Below are positions 19,473 through 27,706 of a stretch of 64,000 bases of DNA, one piece after another. Within the stretch, counting starts at the first letter, position 1. Each line of letters opens with the position of its first letter. The DNA is from Blautia liquoris (GTDB lineage Bacteria > Bacillota > Clostridia > Lachnospirales > Lachnospiraceae), in the NCBI RefSeq assembly GCF_015159595.1, contig NZ_CP063304.1:2418001-2482000 (forward strand), given 5' to 3'. Position numbers and translations under genes: made by a program. The notes under the pieces were generated by a model. The model searched no databases. It was given only the letters and a program-made list of their open reading frames with translations, and had not been told where the DNA came from.

Positions 19473-19497
19473 AGTCAAAATTGAAAGGAGTGATTTA

Positions 19498-20049
19498 TTG
19501 AACTACAACATTGTTTATGCCGATCCGCCATGAAGGTATCAACAGAGTAAAGGACAAGGTGTTGCTGAAAATCACTATTCAACAATGAAACTTGAAGATA
19601 TATGTAGCCTGCCGATTTCTTCTATCGCTGATAAAGATTGTGCTTTATTTTTATGGTCGACATTCCCTATGATTCCAGAGGCGTTAAAAGTGATGAGATC
19701 ATGGGGATTCACTTACAAAACCGTTGCCTTTGTATGGATTAAGCAAAACAGATCAGGAAATGGTTTCTTTTCTGGACTTGGACACTGGACACGTTCCAAT
19801 GTTGAAATCTGTTTACTTGGAATAAAGGGTAAGCCGAAAAGAATTTCCAAAAAGGTACATCAGCTTATTATCAGCCCATTGGAACGACATAGCAAAAAGC
19901 CTGATATTGTCAGGGAAAAGATTGTTGAACTTATGGGAGATATTTCTCGGATTGAATTGTTTGCCAGACAATCAGTGAAAGATTGGGCTGTTTGGGGAGA
20001 TGAGGTGGAAAATGATATCTCATTGAAAGTAAGTGATAAAGAAATTTGA
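19498..20049 (+). pseudogene. MT-A70 family adenine methyltransferase with a stop at the DPPW tryptophan
   Basis: The original start is the TTG at 19498, seven bases after AAGGAG. The frame reads MNYNIVYADPP, then TGA at 19531-19533, then RYQQSKGQG and a further 168 codons that match the MT-A70 fold (YSTMKLEDI, VAFVWIKQNRSGNGFFSGLG, LLGIKGKPKR). The catalytic motif should be DPPW, so TGG has mutated to TGA at its last residue. The remaining open frame from 19585 lacks the catalytic motif and cannot be active. In intact form it would methylate adenines on ICE or host DNA, possibly against restriction. TGA elsewhere in the window behaves as stop, so readthrough is not expected. Confidence 0.88.
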
Positions 20050-20087
20050 TTTGAACATTTAAAACAACAAATTAGGAGGATTTAATT

Positions 20088-20303
20088 ATGGGATTTTTTA
20101 ATTCAGCAGTAGATGTACTTCAGACACTTGTTGTCGCTCTTGGAGCAGGACTTGGAATTTGGGGTGTTATCAATTTGCTTGAGGGATACGGTAATGATAA
20201 CCCTGGTGCAAAAAGCCAGGGAATGAAACAGCTTATGGCGGGCGGTGGCGTAGCACTGATCGGCATGACACTTGTTCCCCTGCTTTCTGGCTTGTTTGGT
20301 TAA
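20088..20303 (+). CDS. Maff2-family small membrane protein
   Basis: This 71-residue protein has two hydrophobic helices (about residues 10-30 and 50-68) separated by a polar loop (GYGNDNPGAKSQGMK). This is the Maff2 family found next to TrbL in Tn1549-type elements. It is often compared with VirB2/TraC-like pilin or channel subunits because of its size and two-helix topology. It lies 13 bases upstream of trbL in the same operon. A strong AGGAGG site precedes the ATG. Confidence 0.85.
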   Translation: MGFFNSAVDVLQTLVVALGAGLGIWGVINLLEGYGNDNPGAKSQGMKQLMAGGGVALIGMTLVPLLSGLFG

Positions 20304-20316
20304 AAGGTAATACCCT

Positions 20317-21186
20317 ATGCAAAGCATCATCGACAGTATTACCGAATGGCTTAAAGAGATGTTAGTCGGCGGTATTACGGGAAACTTATCGGGGATGTTC
20401 GATAACGTCAACCAAAGTGTTGGCGAAATCGCAGGGGAAGTAGGAAAGACACCGTCAGCGTGGAATGGCGGTGTCTTTTCTATGATACAATCCCTCTCCG
20501 ACACCGTGATTATACCAATCGCCGGTATTATCCTGACCTTTGTGATGTGCTACGAACTGATACAAATGGTCATTGAGAAAAACAATCTCCACGATATTGA
20601 TACCTTTATGTTTTTTAAGTGGATTTTCAAAACCTTTATTGCTGTGATGATTATTACTAACACCTTTAACATCATTATGGGAATTTTCGATGTATCACAG
20701 CACATCGTATCCAACGCCGCTGGCGTGATTATTTCAGACACTAGCATAGACATTGCCACGGTCATAGCAGATATGGAAACCCGCCTCATGGAAATGGAAC
20801 TCGGTTCATTGCTTGGCATCTGGCTGCAAAGTATGTTTGTGGGACTGACCATGTACGCCATGAATATCTGTATTTTTATCATTATCTATGGGCGTATGAT
20901 TGAGATTTATCTCATGACTTCCCTTGGGGCAATTCCCTTTGCCACTATGACAAATCGTGAGTGGGGAGGCATGGGACAGAACTATTTGAGATCCATGTTG
21001 GCACTTGGCTTTCAAGCCTTTCTCATTATGGTGTGCGTAGGAATCTATGCAGTATTAGTACAATCCATTGCCATAGACAGTGACATTATGGGGGCTGTTT
21101 GGACTTGTGTAGGCTACACGGTTCTTTTGTGCTTTACCCTATTTAAAACTGGATCACTGGCAAAGAGTATTTTCAATGCTCACTAG
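20317..21186 (+). CDS. TrbL/VirB6-like polytopic membrane protein
   Basis: The 289-residue protein has about six membrane helices, starting near residue 65 (TVIIPIAGIILTFVMCYEL). Conserved segments include FKWIFKTFIAVMIITN and LGAIPFATMTNREWGGMGQN. This is the VirB6/TrbL-type channel component of ICE secretion systems. It lies between Maff2 and the damaged prgI-virB4 region. It is intact. Confidence 0.88.
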   Translation: MQSIIDSITEWLKEMLVGGITGNLSGMFDNVNQSVGEIAGEVGKTPSAWNGGVFSMIQSLSDTVIIPIAGIILTFVMCYELIQMVIEKNNLHDIDTFMFFKWIFKTFIAVMIITNTFNIIMGIFDVSQHIVSNAAGVIISDTSIDIATVIADMETRLMEMELGSLLGIWLQSMFVGLTMYAMNICIFIIIYGRMIEIYLMTSLGAIPFATMTNREWGGMGQNYLRSMLALGFQAFLIMVCVGIYAVLVQSIAIDSDIMGAVWTCVGYTVLLCFTLFKTGSLAKSIFNAH

Positions 21187-23173
21187 GGGCAGAACGGAAG
21201 GAGGATTTTATGGCTTATGTACCTGTTCCAAAGGATTTAAGCAACGTGAAAACAAAGGTAATGTTCAACCTGACGAAAAGACAGCTTATCTGCTTTTCTC
21301 TTGGAACGGACTTAAAAGGATTGGTGTCGCAGTAGAGTCCCTTGACGGTAAGGAACGCTTAAAACTCTGCCATAACATGATAAGAATGGATGGGAATGAT
21401 CCATTTCGCTTTGATTGGAAATGGCTTGTACCATCAGGATTGTCTACTAAAGATTTCATTGCTCCATCTTCTTTTGAGTTTCGTGAAGGCAGGACATTTA
21501 AAACAGGCAGTAAATATGGTGCTGTATCCTTTTTGCAGATACTAGCCCCTGAACTCAATGACAGGGTACTTGCTGACTTTCTCGATATGGAAAGCAACCT
21601 GTTAATTACTATGCACATTCAGTCTGTTGACCAGACAAAGGCAATCAAGACCATTAAAAGAAAGATTACAGACCTTGATAAAATGAAGATTGAGGAACAG
21701 AAAAAGGCAGTCCGTTCCGGCTATGACATGGATATTATCCCCTCTGACCTTGCTACCTATGGCGGAGAGGCAAAAAAACTTCTTGCTGATTTACAGAGCC
21801 GAAATGAGCGAATGTTTCTCATGACTTTTCTTGTAATGAATACTGCTGACACGAAACAACAGCTTGAGAATATCGTATTTCAGGCATCGGGAATTGCCCA
21901 AAAACACAACTGTTCTTTAGTAAGATTGGACTTTCAGCAGGAACAGGGATTTATGTCCTCTTTACCTCTTGGTTTCAATCAGATAACCATTCAGCGAAGT
22001 TTGACTACTTCTGCTACAGCTATTTTTGTTCCCTTTACTACACAGGAACTATTTCAATCAAATGGAGAGGCTTTGTATTATGGCTTAAATGCTCTAAGCA
22101 ATAACCTCATCATGGTAGACCGAAAGAGGCTGAAAAATCCCAACGGCTTAATTTTAGGAACACCCGGAAGTGGTAAGTCCTTTTCTGCAAAACGAGAAAT
22201 TACAAACATCTTTCTTATAACTACCGATGACATTATCATCTGCGATCCGGAGGCAGAGTATTATCCCCTCGTCAACCGCCTAAACGGACAGGTAGTAAAA
22301 ATCTCCCCTACAAGCACGGATTATGTGAATCCAATGGATATTAACTTAAATTACAGCGAAGATGAAAGCCCTCTATCCCTGAAATCCGATTTTATTCTGT
22401 CTTTATGTGAATTGGTTGTAGGCGGAAAAGAGGGCTTACAGCCAGTGGAGAAAAGTATCATAGACCGCTGTGTCCGTTTGGTTTATGCCGATTATCTGGC
22501 AGACCCCATACCCGAAAAGATGCCTATTTTAGAGGACTTATACAATGCCCTTGAAAATCAGGGAGAAAAAGAGGCACAGCACATCAGAGCAGCCCTTGAA
22601 ATTTATGTAAGAGGTTCACTCAATGTGTTTAACCACCGCACCAATGTGGACATTACAAATCGCTTGGTCTGTTTTGACATTAAGGAGTTGGGAAAACAGC
22701 TTAAAAAGTTAGGTATGCTTGTGGTTCAGGATCAGGTTTGGAACAGGGTAACGGTAAACCGTGCTGAAAAACGTGCCACCCGTTACTACATGGATGAGTT
22801 TCATTTGCTCCTGAAAGAAGAACAAACAGCGGCTTACAGCGTGGAAATCTGGAAAAGGTTTCGTAAATGGGGAGGTATCCCAACGGGTATTACACAGAAC
22901 GTCAAAGACCTGCTATCCTCTCGTGAAGTGGAAAATATCTTTGAAAACTCTGATTTCATCTATATGCTCAATCAAGCGTCAGGGGACAGACAAATTCTTG
23001 CGAAACAGCTTAATATATCCCCTCATCAGCTTTCCTATGTAACCCAATCTGGCGAGGGCGAAGGATTATTGTTTTATGGAAATGTAATACTCCCGTTTGC
23101 CGATAAGTTCCCGAAAGATACAGAACTTTACCGCATTATGACCACTAAACCGAATGAATCGGAAAAGGATTAG
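21176..23173 (+). pseudogene. VirB4/TraE-like ATPase lacking its N-terminal region
   Basis: The open frame runs from an ATG at 21176, but its first 45 codons are trbL/prgI sequence read in another frame. True VirB4 similarity begins near 21311 (LKRIGVAVESLDGKERLKL). From memory of the family, about 170 N-terminal residues are missing. The ATPase core is present: Walker A GTPGSGKSFSAKRE near frame residue 330, Walker B YYMDEFHLLLKEE near 536, and the arginine-bearing FIYMLNQASGDRQILAKQL near 600. VirB4 drives pilus and channel assembly and is essential for transfer. A shortened product might be made, since the frame is open, but no good ribosome binding site serves it. No second virB4 is present in the element. 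Confidence 0.82.
21210..21335 (+). pseudogene. PrgI-family membrane protein, truncated by a deletion
   Basis: An ATG behind GGAGG begins MAYVPVPKDLSNVKTKVMFN LTKRQLICF (29 residues), which is the conserved N-terminus of PrgI proteins. After about 31 residues the similarity stops and the frame ends at codon 41 (TDLKGLVSQ, stop). Family members are about 120 residues with two membrane helices, which are lost here. The following sequence is the interior of virB4 in another frame, so a deletion removed the end of prgI and the start of virB4. Confidence 0.85.
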
Positions 23174-23253
23174 AAGTGCTGTTATTGTAGCGAGTTTGGA
23201 ATATAGGATATACACAGAACCCATATAAACACAGGAAAGAAAGGAGAAATAAC

Positions 23254-24045
23254 ATGAATGAAACATTGACAATCCCATTGGGGGAACAGGAACATTTGAA
23301 AGAATTTTTTAAGGTGTTGACCGATCAGGGCAGAGGGCAGGAAGTCATAGAACTTTCTTCCCTACTGTCACAGCTAAACCAAATGGAAAAACAGTATACG
23401 GAGGTATTAAACGAATTAAAGACGGTAAAAAGTCAGCTATCTAATATTCAGGAAAAAGGAATTAAAACATCTGCTATAAATGGAGTGTTAAAGCTACAAG
23501 AAAAAGTAACAAAGGCGAAAAATCAGCTTGAGCATATCAAAGTGGATATTTCCGATAGCGTAAAGCAAAGCCTTTCTCTTATAAAACAGCAAGGAATTTC
23601 TGCCTTAAATAAAGCGGTGGATTTTATTGGACTGAGAAAAACACTTACTGATATGAGGGAAAATCTGAACACTTCAATTTCTCAAACCCAGAAACAGATT
23701 GACAAGATTAATGCTATAGGGAGCGAACTTCACTCTTTAAATGAGCATACCAGTAATTTAGGGCGTGTCCTTACCGGAAGAGAAACAAAGGAATTGACCC
23801 AAAGGAACGAGGACAAAGGGATATTGGCTGTTGTTGCAAAACAGTTAAAACACTCTAAATCTATGTTAGAGGGAATGGTGCAAAGTGTGACCCATGCCAT
23901 AAAAATAGTTGACCGCTTAGAGCAAGCGGCGAATAAGGATAAAGAAAAAAAGCCATCTGTCCGAGCCGAGTTAAAGGGAAATTCACAGAAAGAGCCTGTA
24001 AAAAAAGCCCCTGTCACGCAGAAAAAGCAAGGTATGAGTTTGTAA
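23254..24045 (+). CDS. Coiled-coil ICE protein (DUF6674-like)
   Basis: This 263-residue protein is mostly long heptad-rich helices (about residues 40-175), with a basic, lysine-rich tail. The tail (KAPVTQKKQGMSL) and the position after virB4 fit the DUF6674 family of Tn1549-type elements. It has no membrane segment. A scaffold role in transfer is inference. It overlaps the next gene by one base. Confidence 0.7.
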   Translation: MNETLTIPLGEQEHLKEFFKVLTDQGRGQEVIELSSLLSQLNQMEKQYTEVLNELKTVKSQLSNIQEKGIKTSAINGVLKLQEKVTKAKNQLEHIKVDISDSVKQSLSLIKQQGISALNKAVDFIGLRKTLTDMRENLNTSISQTQKQIDKINAIGSELHSLNEHTSNLGRVLTGRETKELTQRNEDKGILAVVAKQLKHSKSMLEGMVQSVTHAIKIVDRLEQAANKDKEKKPSVRAELKGNSQKEPVKKAPVTQKKQGMSL

Positions 24046-24803
24046 TGGCTGTATATCACATGGACTGCATGGGACTGTTATCAAAAATTCCTGACGGGTA
24101 TGTATCCATGATATTGACTGACCCACCTTACGGAATATCCTATCAAAATCACTTTACTAATCAGACACACCCTTTAATCATAGGCGATGATGGAATCAAT
24201 TATAGACTGTTTGCAAAGGAGTGTTATAGGATTTTACAAGATAATGCCCATGCTTATTTTTTCACTCGGTTTGATTGCTACCCTTACCACTATGAATGTT
24301 TAAAGCAGGCAGGATTTACAATAAAAAACTGTTTAGTAGTGGAAAAGGGAACGCTTGGAGGCATTGGCGATCTACACGGGAGTTTTGCCAATAATGCGGA
24401 ATGGATTATCTTCTGCCAAAAAGGGCGTAGGAAGTTTAATCAAACTACTCTATTAAAAAATCGGAAACCGGAGGGAACAAAACCCAGTGCAAATAGACAG
24501 CCCACTAAAAAATATAAGACAAGGTTTAGTGCCTGTTGGTTTGGTAGTGAATACCCAAAAGCAACATACAATTCTACATGGCAAAAGAAAAATGGAATCT
24601 ACCACCCATCTATTAAAAATGTAGAGTTCCTATCATGGCTCATTCAGCTTTCAAGCAATCCAGGAGAATTGATCTTTGACGGATTTATGGGAACCGGAAG
24701 TACCGCTCTAGCCGCAATTTTGAATGGAAGAAAATATTTAGGTGCAGAAATCAGCAAGAAATACTATGAAATAATTCAAAGTCGTATTAAGGAAATGAGG
24801 TGA
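24045..24803 (+). CDS. DNA methyltransferase, DPPY type (beta class)
   Basis: The 252-residue protein has the catalytic motif LTDPPYGISY near residue 25-34 and the SAM-binding motif FDGFMGTGSTALAA near 205-218. The catalytic motif precedes the SAM motif, which is the beta-class order of N6-adenine or N4-cytosine methylases. No restriction enzyme gene is adjacent, so it is probably an orphan methylase that modifies the element or the host genome. The start ATG overlaps the previous stop. All motifs look intact, unlike the MT-A70 gene upstream. Confidence 0.88.
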   Translation: MAVYHMDCMGLLSKIPDGYVSMILTDPPYGISYQNHFTNQTHPLIIGDDGINYRLFAKECYRILQDNAHAYFFTRFDCYPYHYECLKQAGFTIKNCLVVEKGTLGGIGDLHGSFANNAEWIIFCQKGRRKFNQTTLLKNRKPEGTKPSANRQPTKKYKTRFSACWFGSEYPKATYNSTWQKKNGIYHPSIKNVEFLSWLIQLSSNPGELIFDGFMGTGSTALAAILNGRKYLGAEISKKYYEIIQSRIKEMR

Positions 24804-24807
24804 AGTT

Positions 24808-26559
24808 ATGGCAAAAATACCGTTCCGCCCTGCGGGTAAGGTGTCACGGCTTACTTTTACAGAGGAAGAACGCTCTGACCCAACCCTTGAAGAACCGCTG
24901 AAAAAGGCAGAAAAAGCGGCGGATAAATTGGAAAAGGCACAGGCAAAAATCCCAAAGAAAAAGAGCCTTGCGAAAGAACGCACTTTTGATGCCGATACTG
25001 GCAAAACAAAGGTGCGTTTGTATTTTGAGGAAATAGATAAGCCAAAGCCACCATCTAAGTTGTCCTCTACCATTAAGACCATTCCACAAAAAGAACTGCT
25101 TAGTAAAATCCATAAGGAAATCCGTGAGGGCGAACAGGACAATGTGGGCGTTGAGGCAGCACATAAGACGGAACAGGGAGCAGAATTTGGGGCAAGACGG
25201 GTACAAAGTGCCTACCGCAGTCACAAATTAAGACCTTACCGTCAGCTTGCCAAAACGGAAAAGCAGACTGTCAAAGCCGAGGTCAATTACCTATATCATA
25301 AGCATTTGAGGGATACTCCTGCCTCGATTACTAATCCCTTTTCACGTTGGCAGCAAAAGCGGACAATTAAAAAGCAATATATTGAATATCGCTATGGAAA
25401 AGGTGCTAAAACAGCACATCAGGCGGCTAAAAATACAAAGGAGGCAGTTCAAAAGACGGCAAGTGCTGCTGAGAAAATCACACAGTTTATAGCCAGTAAC
25501 AAAAAGGGGATATTGATCGCTCTTGGAATTGGGGCAGTCCTTATGTTTTTGATAAGTGCGGTTTCTTCCTGCTCCATTATGATGGAGGGCGGTTTTCAAA
25601 ACGTAGTGGGAACTTCCTACACTTCTGAAGATGAGGACATTGTTGCCGTTGACGAGGATTATACCTCATTAGAGCGGGCATTGCAGGCACGGATTGACAG
25701 TATTGAAAGTGAATATCCCGGCTATGACGAATACCAGTACCACTTAGACGAAATCGGGCATAACCCCTTTACCCTAGCCTCTTACCTGACAGCAAAGTTA
25801 CAGATATATAAAAGGTCTGAGGTACAGTCAGAGTTAAGAGCCTTATTTGACCAACAATACACCCTCTCTGTCCGGGAAGAAGTACAAGTACGTTACCGAA
25901 CAGAAACATATACGGACACATGGACAGACGATGAGGGCAATACCCATAGTGACAGCTATACAGAAGAAGTACCTTATGATTACTACATTCTTCATATCAC
26001 GTTGAGAAATAAGGACATCAGTATTCTTGCCACAAATAATCTGACTGATGAACAAAACAAAATGTTTGCCGTGTATATGGAAACACAGGGCAACAAACCT
26101 TACTTGTTTGAGGGCAATATCTATGCTCCGGGCAAAGGCGAATACACAGACTATGATATACCGCCCGATGCACTGACTAACCCCGACTTTGCTGCCCTTA
26201 TCAGAGAGGCAGAAAAGTATCTAGGATATCCTTATGTGTGGGGAGGCAGTTCTCCAAGTACCAGTTTTGACTGCTCTGGCTTTGTGTGTTGGGTACTGAG
26301 GGAATCCGGTGTCTATAACATTGGGCGAACCACAGCACAAGGCATTTTTAATCAAGCGGCTAAAATCCCACCCAATGAGGCAAGACCCGGCGATATTATC
26401 TTTTTCACTGGCACTTATGCCAGTGACGGTGCAGTATCTCATGTGGGCATTTACGTGGGAAACGGAATGATGATCCACTGCGGAAATCCCATACAGTATG
26501 CCTCTGTAACCACTCCTTACTGGACAGAGCATTTCTATGCTTATGGGCGTTTAAATTAG
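24808..26559 (+). CDS. Membrane-anchored NlpC/P60 cell-wall hydrolase of the conjugation system
   Basis: The 583-residue protein has a cytoplasmic, lysine-rich N-terminal part (residues 1-230), one membrane helix (GILIALGIGAVLMFLISAV, about 234-252) and an extracellular middle domain. An NlpC/P60 domain follows from about residue 470. The catalytic Cys lies in TSFDCSGFVCW and the His in VSHVGIYVGNG. It is the CD1108-type protein of Tn1549-like elements and corresponds to the Tn916 Orf14/TcpG hydrolases, which open peptidoglycan for the transfer channel. A GAGG site precedes the ATG. Confidence 0.9.
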   Translation: MAKIPFRPAGKVSRLTFTEEERSDPTLEEPLKKAEKAADKLEKAQAKIPKKKSLAKERTFDADTGKTKVRLYFEEIDKPKPPSKLSSTIKTIPQKELLSKIHKEIREGEQDNVGVEAAHKTEQGAEFGARRVQSAYRSHKLRPYRQLAKTEKQTVKAEVNYLYHKHLRDTPASITNPFSRWQQKRTIKKQYIEYRYGKGAKTAHQAAKNTKEAVQKTASAAEKITQFIASNKKGILIALGIGAVLMFLISAVSSCSIMMEGGFQNVVGTSYTSEDEDIVAVDEDYTSLERALQARIDSIESEYPGYDEYQYHLDEIGHNPFTLASYLTAKLQIYKRSEVQSELRALFDQQYTLSVREEVQVRYRTETYTDTWTDDEGNTHSDSYTEEVPYDYYILHITLRNKDISILATNNLTDEQNKMFAVYMETQGNKPYLFEGNIYAPGKGEYTDYDIPPDALTNPDFAALIREAEKYLGYPYVWGGSSPSTSFDCSGFVCWVLRESGVYNIGRTTAQGIFNQAAKIPPNEARPGDIIFFTGTYASDGAVSHVGIYVGNGMMIHCGNPIQYASVTTPYWTEHFYAYGRLN

Positions 26560-26569
26560 GAGGAATATT

Positions 26570-26821
26570 ATGAGTAAAAAAAGAGAAAAAATCATTTCGG
26601 AAATTTCAAAGACCAAAGAGAAAATTGCGGAACTACAAGAAAAACTCCGTGAACTGGAACAACAGAAAATGGAGATTGAAAATACGGAGATTGTTGCACT
26701 TGTCCGCAGTACCAAAATGAATACCAGTGAATTATCTGAATTTTTAAAGGCGTATCGTGAGAAAAACGATGCGTCTTTTTTCAATCAGGAACAGGAGGAA
26801 ACCACACATGAAGAACAATAA
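26570..26821 (+). CDS. DUF4315 family coiled-coil protein
   Basis: The 83-residue protein is one long charged coiled coil (about residues 4-45), followed by the conserved VRSTKMNTSELSEFLKAYR block. It matches DUF4315, a small family found next to DUF4366 genes in Tn1549-type elements. An AGGAGGAA site precedes the ATG. Its end overlaps the start of the next gene by 14 bases. Confidence 0.82.
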   Translation: MSKKREKIISEISKTKEKIAELQEKLRELEQQKMEIENTEIVALVRSTKMNTSELSEFLKAYREKNDASFFNQEQEETTHEEQ

Positions 26822-27545
26822 AATTCGTATCTTTACTGCCTTGTTTGCAGTAGTCATCTGCCTTTCCATCTTCCCTGCCACAGCCTTTGCAGGAGGTGGC
26901 GAAGAAGAAATTCCGGTTATCCCTGAAGTGACAGAAACACCAGAGCCAAAGCCTGACCCTGTTCCTCTCACTCCTGACGGGAACCTGACCCTTGTAGATG
27001 ATGTTACCGGAGAAACAGCCGAAGATAAACAGTTTGTGACCCTTGTTTCCAAAAACGGAAACTACTTTTACTTAGTCATTGACCGGGCGGGCGATAAGGA
27101 AAATGTCTATTTCTTAAATCTTGTAGACGAGGCAGATTTACTTGCACTGATTGAGGGAGAAACCCCAAAACAGCTAGAAACTTCACAGGTGTGCAGTTGT
27201 ACCGACCTTTGTGAAAACGGAAAGGTAGACCCTAACTGCTCCCTTTGTAAGAATGACCTGACAAAATGTACCGGAAAGAATACAACCTCTACCCCTGCTC
27301 CTGAGCCAAAAGAGGAAAAAAGCAAAGGCATGAACGGGACACTTCTTCTCCTACTGATTGTAGGCATGATTGGCGGCGGTGCATTTTACTATTTCAAGGT
27401 GTTGAAAAATAAGCAGAATACTAAAGGCAACACTGCACTGGAAGAATATGATTTTGATGATGAGGACACTGAAACTGATGAGGAGGAATATGAGGAAGAA
27501 TACGAAACCGAGGATAAAGAAAAAAGCGAGGCTGACAGCCTATGA
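26808..27545 (+). CDS. DUF4366 (CD1107-like) secreted membrane-anchored protein
   Basis: The start chosen is the ATG at 26808, ten bases after AGGAGG, giving 245 residues. A signal peptide (ends near TAFAG) is followed by a Pro/Glu-rich linker and a conserved domain (FVTLVSKNGNYFYLVIDRAG, then FLNLVDEADLLALIE). A Cys-rich segment follows with six cysteines (CSCTDLCENGK to CTGK, about 142-166), then a membrane helix and an acidic cytoplasmic tail. This is the standard layout of DUF4366 ICE proteins, probably part of the mating channel surface. The Cys cluster may bind metal or form disulfides. Confidence 0.85.
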   Translation: MKNNKIRIFTALFAVVICLSIFPATAFAGGGEEEIPVIPEVTETPEPKPDPVPLTPDGNLTLVDDVTGETAEDKQFVTLVSKNGNYFYLVIDRAGDKENVYFLNLVDEADLLALIEGETPKQLETSQVCSCTDLCENGKVDPNCSLCKNDLTKCTGKNTTSTPAPEPKEEKSKGMNGTLLLLLIVGMIGGGAFYYFKVLKNKQNTKGNTALEEYDFDDEDTETDEEEYEEEYETEDKEKSEADSL

Positions 27546-27706
27546 CCTACTTTACGGATAGTATTTATGAAAGAATGATGATGCAAAAGCCAAAATACGG
27601 GCGGGAGAAAACAACTCCCGCCTCTGACGAAAAGAACCCTGAAAAAAAGGATAAACCGAGTAAAGAGCCTATCCCCAATTCACAAAAAAGGAGCGTGAAA
27701 GAATGA
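27542..27706 (+). CDS. Small conserved ICE protein, 54 residues
   Basis: An ATG at 27542 overlaps the previous stop (ATGA), and its own stop overlaps the topB start in the same way, so it is tightly coupled on both sides. The product begins MTYFTDSIYERMMMQKPKYG and continues as a Lys/Pro/Glu-rich disordered tail. Function is unknown. The double overlap and basic composition support a real gene rather than a gap. Confidence 0.7.
   Translation: MTYFTDSIYERMMMQKPKYGREKTTPASDEKNPEKKDKPSKEPIPNSQKRSVKE

Noticed and set aside
19531-19533. TGA in the MT-A70 gene as tryptophan or selenocysteine recoding
   Set aside because: Other genes in the window use TGA as a normal stop and no recoding hairpin is evident; a point mutation is simpler.
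24045-24803. Restriction-modification system around the DPPY methylase
   Set aside because: No restriction endonuclease or specificity gene lies beside it; neighbours are conjugation genes.
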